From: Sabellastarte sp. h YS-2021
Taxonomy: Eukaryota > Annelida > Polychaeta > Sabellida > Sabellidae
NCBI GenBank assembly: GCA_964017235.1
Contig: OZ024927.1
Span: 56,239,293-56,303,292 of the forward strand
DNA length: 64,000 bases
Direction: 5' to 3'
In this document: positions 1 through 7,900 of the stretch, one piece after another
Numbering within the stretch: position 1 is the first letter of the stretch
Layout: every line of letters begins with the position of its first letter
The notes under the pieces: generated by a model
The model's database searches: none
What the model was told of the DNA's origin: nothing
Seen by the model: the letters and a program-made list of their open reading frames with translations, nothing else
Made by a program: the position numbers and the translations under genes

Positions 1-22
1 ATATTTCCTGATGAATACCTAA

Positions 23-34
23 CTATATATAAAT
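23..34 (+). promoter_or_regulatory. TATA box of the integrase-side gene chain
   Basis: TATATAAATAG lies about 40 bp before the first ATG of the chain (74). The same TATAAATAG core recurs before the capsid chain at about 1869 and at 10532. Confidence 0.6.
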
Positions 35-73
35 AGCTATAAATACTTGCTAGATCAAAGACTACTGATCAGT

Positions 74-382
74 ATGTCTTCTAATCTCCTTAGATCAAAG
101 CATTTTCTAAAGGTTATATTGGATAACAATAAAAATTTAAATAAGTATATGTTCTCAGAGGCTAATCAGTCACAAGTAAAAGCCATTGCAGAGATTTTCT
201 TCAATATTTTTCGTCTACCACTAAGTAAAAAGACCAAGGCAAAATTTGACAAGTATTCTGCCTTGATTAAACGATTTCTAAGAAGGGTTAGAGGGCGGCT
301 TCAATTACTGAAGAGACATCACAGAATTTTTACAGATTTATTATATACCATAAGGAATTATATCAAACAAATTTTACAATGA
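74..382 (+). CDS. Small basic Polinton ORF, conserved-type, function unknown
   Basis: A 102-residue protein read from ATG 74; an in-frame TTG at 47 is upstream, but the ATG sits at a natural distance from the TATA box. It is very basic in its second half (many Arg, Lys and His between residues 55 and 85) and ends in a hydrophobic helix-like tail. Its stop overlaps the next start by 4 bp (ATGA), so the two are probably translated from one mRNA. The general pattern, a helix then a basic stretch, resembles a small protein often found beside Polinton structural genes, but I know no proven function. It could be a DNA-binding or virion-associated protein (inference). Confidence 0.6.
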   Translation: MSSNLLRSKHFLKVILDNNKNLNKYMFSEANQSQVKAIAEIFFNIFRLPLSKKTKAKFDKYSALIKRFLRRVRGRLQLLKRHHRIFTDLLYTIRNYIKQILQ

Positions 383-747
383 ATAAATTTGTAATGATAC
401 CTCACGAACAATTTTTAAAATTTAAAAAATATCTCGAGAGTGAAAAGGAGAACGCATATAAAGACAAAACTACTGAGCAGGAATCAGAGCAATCTGAAAA
501 TGCTGTAACATCATCCAAGGCTGAGACTGGAAGCAATGAGAGCCTATATATGTCACCACCACCAGGAATACCTGAGATCAGTGTAGACAAACGATTCAGT
601 GATGATGAAAAATCCCCAACTAATTCAACTGGAGGAAGGGTTAAACAGCAAGGAGGAACGGCTACAAAACAGAGGGGAGGCAGCAGGGAGTCTATCAGAG
701 AGCGCAAACCAAAATGGATTAAATTCTGGAATAAAAATCTCTCCTGA
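379..747 (+). CDS. Hydrophilic Polinton ORF with repeated diglycine motifs
   Basis: A 122-residue protein with ATG overlapping the previous stop. The N-terminus (residues 1-25) is helix-like and charged; the middle is Glu/Ser/Thr rich and disordered. A PPPG motif sits near residue 61. Residues 84-102 hold three GG pairs (85-86, 92-93, 100-101), two preceded by Gln within three residues. This pattern is compatible with cleavage by the element's own adenain/Ulp1-type protease (inference). The last 146 bp overlap the integrase ORF in another frame. Function unknown; an integrase partner or virion precursor is possible. Confidence 0.55.
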   Translation: MNKFVMIPHEQFLKFKKYLESEKENAYKDKTTEQESEQSENAVTSSKAETGSNESLYMSPPPGIPEISVDKRFSDDEKSPTNSTGGRVKQQGGTATKQRGGSRESIRERKPKWIKFWNKNLS

Positions 748-1873
748 TGTGGAGGTACTCCTTAAAGATGCATATTATAACCCCAGTAGTCCTGCCTCCT
801 TCAGTGGGGTTGAAAAATTGTACAATTTCGTGAAAAAAAATGATCAATATAAGATTTCAAAGAGATCTATTAAACAGTGGCTAGCTAAACAGGAGACCTA
901 TACTTCACATCATCCTGTCAGGAGACGTTTCAAGAGACCCAAGGTCCTTTCCTTCTCCAAAAATTATCAATGGGATACAGATACTGCTAATATGGTGAAA
1001 TACAGAAAATCGAATGATAATTATGGCTATTTTGTGGTTTTTATCGATATATTTACTCGTTATCTCTATACCAAACCAATGTATACTCTCACAGGAAAGG
1101 AAATGAAGCAAGTCATGTCTAATATTTTTGAGGAATCAGGGGTGAAACCACAGAAAATAAGAAGTGACCAAGGTAGTGAATATAAAAATTCAGAGGTGAC
1201 CAAATTTTTGAGAACCTCGAAGGTGGATCAGATATTTACTTATTATGAAACTAAAGCTAATTACGCAGAGAGAGTAATAAAAACAATTAAACTCAAGATA
1301 TTCAAATATTTAACAGCTACAGAATCCTTCAGATGGGTAGATAATTTACAAAACTTTACTGCTAGTTACAACAATGCCAGCCATAGATCTATTAAGATGA
1401 CCCCCACAAAGGCTCAGAGTTCAAACCAATATGATATATGGTCTTATCAATACGGCCTCAAAACTACGGGTATTAAGAAAGACAAAAGCATGAAGAAGAC
1501 CAGACCTAACCCTAAAAGGGTGAAATTTAAGTATAAGGTCGGCGATAGGGTTAAAATAAGTTATCTAAAGAATAGTTTTGATCGAGAATATGCTGAAAAA
1601 TGGTCTGGTGAGATTTTTACAATCATTGATAGAAAACTAAACCAAGATATTCCAATGTATCAACTAAAAGATTATCAAAATGAGGTCATAACGTCATATT
1701 TTTATGAGCCTGAATTACAAGTAGCATTTTTGGATGAAAATATGGTTTACAAAATAGAAAAAATTCTTAAAAAAAGGAAAAGAAAGGGGATATCAGAGGT
1801 GCTGGTAAAATGGAAAGGATGGCCAAACAAATTTAATTCCTGGATACCAGCGACAGATATGGAAGAGCTATAA
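602..1873 (+). CDS. Polinton integrase (retroviral-type DDE, C-terminal chromodomain)
   Basis: About 423 residues. It inserts the element's DNA into the host genome. Counting from a GTG at 599 as residue 1, there is an N-terminal helical region with a basic segment (residues 105-115), then an rve/RNase-H-fold core. The acidic triad is visible as D128 (WDTDTANM), D190 (IRSDQGSEY) and E224 (NYAERVIKTIK). A basic linker follows, then a chromodomain at about 382-424 with the VLVKWKGWP signature, which in other chromointegrases targets modified histones. The start is uncertain: GTG 599, ATG 602 and ATG 605 are adjacent, and the first 146 bp overlap the previous ORF in a different frame. Internal initiation, splicing or frameshifting could supply the start. 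No frameshift or missing catalytic residue is seen. Confidence 0.93.
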   Translation: MMKNPQLIQLEEGLNSKEERLQNRGEAAGSLSESANQNGLNSGIKISPDVEVLLKDAYYNPSSPASFSGVEKLYNFVKKNDQYKISKRSIKQWLAKQETYTSHHPVRRRFKRPKVLSFSKNYQWDTDTANMVKYRKSNDNYGYFVVFIDIFTRYLYTKPMYTLTGKEMKQVMSNIFEESGVKPQKIRSDQGSEYKNSEVTKFLRTSKVDQIFTYYETKANYAERVIKTIKLKIFKYLTATESFRWVDNLQNFTASYNNASHRSIKMTPTKAQSSNQYDIWSYQYGLKTTGIKKDKSMKKTRPNPKRVKFKYKVGDRVKISYLKNSFDREYAEKWSGEIFTIIDRKLNQDIPMYQLKDYQNEVITSYFYEPELQVAFLDENMVYKIEKILKKRKRKGISEVLVKWKGWPNKFNSWIPATDMEEL

Positions 1874-1876
1874 ATA
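1867..1876 (+). promoter_or_regulatory. TATA box of the capsid gene chain, inside the end of the integrase gene
   Basis: GCTATAAATAGCC straddles the integrase stop codon and lies about 60 bp before ATG 1935. It is nearly the same as the core before the first chain (ATAAATAGC), so the two rightward chains probably share a promoter class. Confidence 0.6.
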
Positions 1877-1934
1877 GCCAATGCTGCCCTGTCTTTGTAT
1901 TAAGGCGCTCATAATTGAATGAAAAAGAGGGAGA

Positions 1935-2348
1935 ATGACAGAGGGAGACTTTTACATTTTCTTAAGTTCGAAGGATTCCTTAAGGTTTCATCCTGATAAC
2001 AAGGGTTATAACTTCACTGTGGAACTTCCTGAGAGAGTGGAATTGAGGGGGAATTGGAAAGTGGCGCTCTGCGATATTTTTTTAAATGAAAAAATATCAG
2101 AGACCCTCATGGTTTTTTCAGATATCTGCGATTATAGTTTTGTTAGAGATTCCTTAGAACCAATTTTAAGAATGGTAATGCCAAACAATAAAAGAAGCCA
2201 ATTATTTCCAGACAGGTTTTATTTGGGGGTGAGGCAGTCGAATTTAGGTCGAATCAAAATCTATATAAAAGATAGCTCCTTTAACAATGCTCTAGCATTA
2301 AAGGGGGAGATACAGCTCACATTACACCTTAAAAAAGAAAATGGATAA
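1935..2348 (+). CDS. Candidate minor capsid (penton-like) protein
   Basis: 137 residues from ATG 1935. The N-terminus contains a beta-rich block ending in LPERVELRGNWKVALCDI, a pattern typical of small Polinton proteins encoded directly upstream of the major capsid gene. The remainder also alternates in beta-strand fashion and ends in an amphipathic strand. Position in the chain and beta-rich composition make a single jelly-roll minor capsid/penton role plausible, but 137 residues is short for the family and no catalytic motif exists to test the call. Its last 8 bp overlap the next gene. Function is inference. Confidence 0.5.
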   Translation: MTEGDFYIFLSSKDSLRFHPDNKGYNFTVELPERVELRGNWKVALCDIFLNEKISETLMVFSDICDYSFVRDSLEPILRMVMPNNKRSQLFPDRFYLGVRQSNLGRIKIYIKDSSFNNALALKGEIQLTLHLKKENG

Positions 2349-2745
2349 ATATTTAAACTTTTGCAAGAAATGTATTGAGGGAAGAGTCGCATATAACCCA
2401 AATTTTTATGAATTAAATCCTAAAAATTCAGAAACAGATAGGGTCAATGACAAACCAGTGGAGGTTACATTAGTTACACCTACAGAGGCAACAGTGGAGC
2501 AGGCCAAGAGTGAGATAAAATTGAAAAAGGGTATAAATAGCATGGTTGGAACCCACAAAGGTCAAACTGGTGGGAAGACTAGAAAGAGTAAGATTACAAA
2601 GAAATCCTCAAGAAAAATTTCTTCCAAGAATAAAAATAAAACTAGGAAAGGTAGCAGCACTAGGAGAGCATCAACATCTGTCCAGAAGGGGTTAAAAGTA
2701 AAGAGTAAGAAGAAAAAAATCAATTCTCAATCATTATGGATATAA
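2341..2745 (+). CDS. Basic core-like protein with QTGG site
   Basis: 134 residues. Residues 1-60 are mixed and include a CxxC-like pair (C8, C11); residues 72-126 are almost entirely Lys, Arg, Ser, Thr and Gly, like a DNA-condensing core protein. QTGG at residues 75-78 lies exactly at the start of the basic tail, so protease cleavage there would release a basic peptide of about 56 residues, similar in logic to adenovirus core precursors (inference). It overlaps the minor-capsid candidate by 8 bp and the major capsid candidate by 10 bp, so coupled translation is likely. Sequence is low-complexity, so homology cannot be judged by eye. Confidence 0.6.
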   Translation: MDKYLNFCKKCIEGRVAYNPNFYELNPKNSETDRVNDKPVEVTLVTPTEATVEQAKSEIKLKKGINSMVGTHKGQTGGKTRKSKITKKSSRKISSKNKNKTRKGSSTRRASTSVQKGLKVKSKKKKINSQSLWI

Positions 2746-4043
2746 TTCAAACACCTTTAACCATCTTCCAACCACCACCCATAGATAAGACTATTCAGAA
2801 AGAATATTGGGTGGAGTTCAATCCAATTGCCGCTATCACAGATAGCAGTGTAATAGAATTTAATATCCCAGGGACCTCAGTAGATTATATCAATTTAGCT
2901 AAAACCAGGTTACATGTAAAATACATCATTACAGATGAGAAGGGGGTTCCTATTCATAATAAGCCACCATCAGCTGGTCAACCTGCAACCCCTACTCACC
3001 AGGTGGCGCCTATAAACTTGACCCTCCATTCAATTTTTAGACAGGTTGATATTGCATTAAATCAAAAAGTAGTATCCTCAGATGTGGGTGCTAATTATCC
3101 GTATAAGGCAATGATTGATTTTCTTCTATCAACCAACAACAACATGGTTCAATCAGAGGGTGAGGCAGCATTGTTTCATAAAGATCAACCAGGGGCCATG
3201 GAGGCTATCACCTACACAGGGGGTAATCCAGGCTTTACAGAGAGAGGCAGACCAACTAGAAGTGGAGGAACGGCTAGTGTGGAGGGTTTACTCTATACAG
3301 ACTTTGGAATAGATCAACCCAGGGCTATAATAAATGGGGTGGCGGTTACCTTGAAGTTTTTTCAATCCTTCAATGAGTTCAGATTAATGAGAGATGGGAA
3401 AGAAAAGTTGAGGTTAAAAATCACAGAGGCTATTTTAAAAGTTTGTTATATCTCTTTGAATCCAGATATGTTAGTCGCCCATAATGAGGCTTTGAAAACA
3501 AGTCCTGCACTCTACCCCTTCTGGAGAAGTGATATTAAAAGCTTCAGTATTGCAAAAGGATCTCACACATTTATGACTGATAATATCTTCCATGGTAAAG
3601 TTCCCAGCAAGATTGTGGTTGGTTTAGTTTCAAATGCAGCCTATTCTGGAGATTACACTAAAAATCCGTTTAACTTTCAAAATATGGATCTCAATTATAT
3701 GGAATTGAGTGTGGATGGACAGCCTGTACCAAATAGACCCTTTAAACCCAATTTCAATGAAAAAGATTATGTAGCCTCTTATCTAAGTCTGGTACCAAAC
3801 GATTCTGATCGGAAAAATGGTCTGATTATTCAACTTTCAGATTATCCCAAGGGATATGCATTGTACCAATTCGACATACAGAGTTTCCTATCTGGTCAGG
3901 TGATGACAACTTCCGGAAGTGGACATGTGAGATTAAGTCTAAGATTTGGGACTGCCCTTCCAGAAACTATAAATATTATTGTCTACGCAAAATTCCCTGA
4001 AATATTAAAGATAGATCAAGCTAGAATGGTAAATGTTGGGTGA
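2736..4043 (+). CDS. Candidate major capsid protein (F54H12.2-like family)
   Basis: 435 residues. It matches the pattern of the protein family often named F54H12.2-like in invertebrate genomes: an N-terminal beta block after WVEFNP (residues 25-30), a segment around FRQVDIALNQ (101-110), a variable loop rich in Gly and Pro (about 145-190) and a C-terminal strand-rich half. Known: these genes sit in Polintons between integrase/minor-capsid genes and the protease, and the group's main capsid protein is a double jelly roll. That this protein is the double jelly roll is inference; a structure prediction would decide. The ORF is intact, begins inside the previous gene and its TGA overlaps the protease ATG by one base. 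Confidence 0.72.
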   Translation: MDIIQTPLTIFQPPPIDKTIQKEYWVEFNPIAAITDSSVIEFNIPGTSVDYINLAKTRLHVKYIITDEKGVPIHNKPPSAGQPATPTHQVAPINLTLHSIFRQVDIALNQKVVSSDVGANYPYKAMIDFLLSTNNNMVQSEGEAALFHKDQPGAMEAITYTGGNPGFTERGRPTRSGGTASVEGLLYTDFGIDQPRAIINGVAVTLKFFQSFNEFRLMRDGKEKLRLKITEAILKVCYISLNPDMLVAHNEALKTSPALYPFWRSDIKSFSIAKGSHTFMTDNIFHGKVPSKIVVGLVSNAAYSGDYTKNPFNFQNMDLNYMELSVDGQPVPNRPFKPNFNEKDYVASYLSLVPNDSDRKNGLIIQLSDYPKGYALYQFDIQSFLSGQVMTTSGSGHVRLSLRFGTALPETINIIVYAKFPEILKIDQARMVNVG

Positions 4044-4492
4044 TGGATAGCTACGAAATTGCAAGGTATATGAGGTTGGATGAAAAAATTCGAGATCAAT
4101 TCTATGGGGTATATTCCCTAGACCTTATCCCTAAAAAACTACCCATTCCCTCCCTAGTTATTGTTAATCTGGATTACTCCACTGACAAGGGAAGCCATTG
4201 GGTGGTATTGCATCGGGTGAATAATGAGGTTGTGGAACACTTCGATTCAGCAGGAAAACAACCAAAGAGAGACATAGTTAATAATTTATTCAGTAATGCA
4301 TTATCATACAAATACAATAATAAGAGAGTGCAAAATTATCAGACAGATACATGTGGATTATTTTGTTTGTATTATAGCTATCACAGTAGCAGAGGAAGAA
4401 CCATGCAAAGTATTTTATCAGATTTTTCAGTAAACCTAAAGAGTAACGAGGAGATGATCATTAGTTTTTTTAATAATAACTTTGTAAAGTAA
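4043..4492 (+). CDS. Adenain-like cysteine protease (C5/C48 clan)
   Basis: 149 residues from ATG 4043; a GTG codon lies immediately upstream, but TGATG coupling to the capsid gene favours the ATG. The catalytic set is readable in the expected order: His52 in GSHWVVL, Asp68 in EHFDSAG, Gln100 in NYQTD and Cys104 in TCGLFCLY. This is the adenovirus-protease/Ulp1 fold, which matures virion precursors, often after Gly-Gly or related motifs. Length is close to minimal for the family, with no N-terminal extension. The gene ends the rightward chain and faces the polymerase gene, from which it is separated by a 121-bp triplicated repeat. Confidence 0.9.
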   Translation: MDSYEIARYMRLDEKIRDQFYGVYSLDLIPKKLPIPSLVIVNLDYSTDKGSHWVVLHRVNNEVVEHFDSAGKQPKRDIVNNLFSNALSYKYNNKRVQNYQTDTCGLFCLYYSYHSSRGRTMQSILSDFSVNLKSNEEMIISFFNNNFVK

Positions 4493-4590
4493 CGATTCAC
4501 TATAAGAAATAAAGGTATTAGATTAAAATATATTTTCTCTGTTATTTCTTCAAAAAAATATTTGCACACTTGAATCATCTGTGTCCTGCT

Positions 4591-4954
4591 CAACAGAGTT
4601 CCTCAGTCAGTACTATCACCAAACGCTGACAACTATTCAGAGTCAATGCGTTCGGGTGCTTACCTTCGGGTTCGAAATTTCCTGTTAATTTTAATTGGGA
4701 ATGGAGATTTTCAACAGAGTTCCTCAGTCAGTACTATCACAAAACGCTGACAACTATTCAGAGCCAATGCGTTCGGGTGCTTACCTTCGGGTTCGAAATT
4801 TCCTGTTAATTTTAATTGGGAATGGAGATTTTCAACAGAGTTCCTCAGTCTGTACTGTCGCAGCAAAAAGTGACAGGAATTCAGAGGCAATGCGTTGGGG
4901 TCCTTACCTTCTGGTTCAAAATTTCCTGTTAATTTTAATTGGGAATGGAGATTT
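4591..4954. repeat. Three tandem copies of a 121-bp unit between converging genes
   Basis: Units start at 4591, 4712 and 4833 (exact 121-bp spacing). Copies 1 and 2 are nearly identical; copy 3 is diverged. The last about 20 bp of copy 3 encode the final residues and stop of the DNA polymerase on the minus strand. A diverged piece of the same unit recurs at about 11424-11494. A stretch GGGTTCGAAATTTCC in the unit recalls a tRNA-type B box, but no tRNA fold was seen. Confidence 0.9.
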
Positions 4955-7900
4955 TAGTAGAAAATTTTCGGCAGCATTCCATAAGTAATTCACCCATGAT
5001 GTTATTCCCAGCTAGAGAATTATGGGGAAGCACAGAAATAAGTTTACTGGGGTTACTGACACCCCAATAGGTCTCATCCTCTCTAATGTAATTAGGCTGC
5101 TTATAATAAATAGTCTTACCATTAACAGATTCTAGTCGATCTCGAAATTTTTGACAATGTCTAAACTTTTCAGAGACACATAGGTTCATAATATCCTTCT
5201 TAATTTCTTCATTTCTAGTTTTTGAGATAAATGTTTTGTCAAGATGATTGTATACATTAAGGGGATCTGTTTCCAGCAAAATCTTATGACAAAGTGTAAT
5301 ATTTTTGTAATGTTTGGCTAAAAGGTGATAAAACATTTGTTCAATTGAATGATAAGACAAGGCGTCTACTCTCATGTGAGAATAGTACAGATTAGATAAG
5401 GGATCCTGTACCTCTGATACGACCAGGGATTCTCTTTCCCATGGTGAGAGGGTTATATTTAAAGGTCTGGTTGTGATCCCATCATCTTGCACCTCTCTCT
5501 TACAATAAAAATAATTGAATCCTATTTTAGTTTGTGAATAGGTAAACATATTAGCATCCCTCATTCTAAATCCTAAATTGGTGGAGAAACTTGTCTCTCC
5601 AGTGCTTAGAGTGTGAGAAAATTTAGCCATAGCATCAGTTAAATTTTTTTTAGAAATACCTTTAGAAGATATTTTCTGTTTACCATCCTGATCCTCTATG
5701 ATATAGGATTTTGAACAGAGTGATAACATTCGAAATCCAGAGAATTCTTTCTTAAAAATCCCTGGGATTTTCTTATCTATGGTGATATGGTGGGAGCAGC
5801 AGCGTCTTGGAAACCAGAGTGCATTCACCTCATCAGAACAGGACCCAAAAATTTCCTTATGATATTCCTGTCGGTATCTCCCCCTAACACAAAGATCTAG
5901 ATCAGATTGGTTTATAGCCATATACAGACTATCGGTGTCGGTTTCCGTTAATTCAAATGACTGGGGTCTAAGGTATTTCAGTAAGCAGTCATAATAAAAT
6001 TCCAACATTCTTAACTTTGCATATTGTAAAATAAAAAACCCAATTTGTATAGGGTTATCCATCACAATTCTAGACTTATAGGTCTCTACCTCAAAAACTC
6101 CATTAATATCCTGCATATCTTTAAAAATGCAGGAGTTTATTATTTTTCGGACTTTATTCTTATCCACTAGATATCTCACATTAGAATGTTTAGTTTTATT
6201 CATGAGAAAGGAACCATAACTGGAATTACTTATCAATTTGAAGGTGTCCCCTATAATTGCTTTATCCGCCTCTAATTCACCCTGAATCCTGTGATGGGTC
6301 ACCTTATCTATGAATGAAGTGAATGAGGGTTTGGGTTGAAATTCGATTATCTGATAGATTTTTGAGACTTGACATTTATTTTTCAGATACCACTGCAAAA
6401 GGGGGGTGGCAAGTAAAATTTTGCGAGCCTTAAGCCCACTAATCAGAAGTCTTTTACTTTTAAATTGAATGTCATTGGCGTTACAATAGGAGAGCATATG
6501 TGGACCTATTACCTCCATTGGCACCTCACAAGTAGCAAAAAAAGGGGGATATTCTTGAAAGAAGTCTTCATGTCCCTCCTCCACCTCGATATCTACCTCT
6601 AATGCACCAAACAATCTTCCATTTTTAACATCTGTTAAGATCTTTGAGTGTGTTAAATCCCCCTTATTTTTCCTGTAGTAAGATGGAAGGTAATGTTCAT
6701 AAAATCGGAGGCATTTGGGTTTTATTTTGGAGATAAATTGACATTGCTGAATAGCCACAAATTTATAACCCTGTGAAATTATGTAGTTCTTTCTAGCTTT
6801 ATCCCTCTGTTGCACTTTTTTCAGTCTTTCTGACCAGGTTTTATTTTTTAAATTTTTAACTATAAAGCAGTTAAATTTACAACCGTGGTAATAACATCCG
6901 TTAAATTCATAAACTGTTTTATTTTGATAACAAAAACCATCTACCCTAAAGTTCCCTATTCTCACCTCTTTTTGATTATTTAATTTATGTCGAATTTTTA
7001 TTCCCTCTTTACAGCTGAGATAATCTAACCAAACGTATGAATCTATGTACCTTTCGCTAACCTCTGGTCTAAAATTGTTCTCAGGGAATCTTCTCACATA
7101 CACACCAGCTGGCATTAGTTGTTTGATAGCATAGGAATAGAGGCCATTACAGTCATAACCCACTACGCTCTCACATAAGTTATTTTCTACATTTTTAATT
7201 TTTGTTACCCCTTTTTCTTGGTATCTAGTAAATATAATGCTAGGACCTCCCACAATATTTTGTTTAAATGTATAGTATAGGTCTGCGTTATCTGAATTGA
7301 AGAGTGCAAAATTACTCTCTGAGGAGGTATAGATCATTTTTCTGGCAACACCAGGTAAGGTGATGTAATCTTTAAAAATGTCTATCCCTTCCGATATATA
7401 AAGATCTATGAAAGTAGTGAGGGCTTCACAGAAGGGTCCAGTATCTAGATTATTGTAATGTATTAAATAATCCCTAAAAGTCCTCATACCATTCTTATTC
7501 CAAAGATTTCTAAGCTCTTCATATTCAGACTCAGATTCTAATGGGTTAGACATCTTCATTGTAGAATAGAAATCTTTCATTTCCGGTAAGGAGGTGCAGT
7601 CTAATTTTTCAAGAGAATCAAACCATTCATAAGGAAAAACACCTTTTGGAATATCACAGCCATAGGCTTTAAGAAACTTCTCATAGGAACATCCAGCTGC
7701 TAAATAATTAGAAATATCTAAAAATTTCATATGTGGAGTACCTATGGTGAGATAGCTGTTTTCTTTTTTGATGGTGAAGATTTCATTTTCTGTGTAATTT
7801 AAACTTATATACTTGAGAATATCAGTCTTAATTAAATTTAGATCGTATCTACCTGAATTAAATCCGATAATAGGTAGTTGGGAAATGTAAGTAAGAAACT

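Noticed and set aside
47..73. TTG as start of the first Polinton ORF
   Set aside because: ATG 74 is in frame, nearby and better placed relative to the TATA box.
4695..4988. 97-codon ORF between protease and polymerase
   Set aside because: It is a translation of the 121-bp tandem repeat; its peptide is periodic for that reason only.
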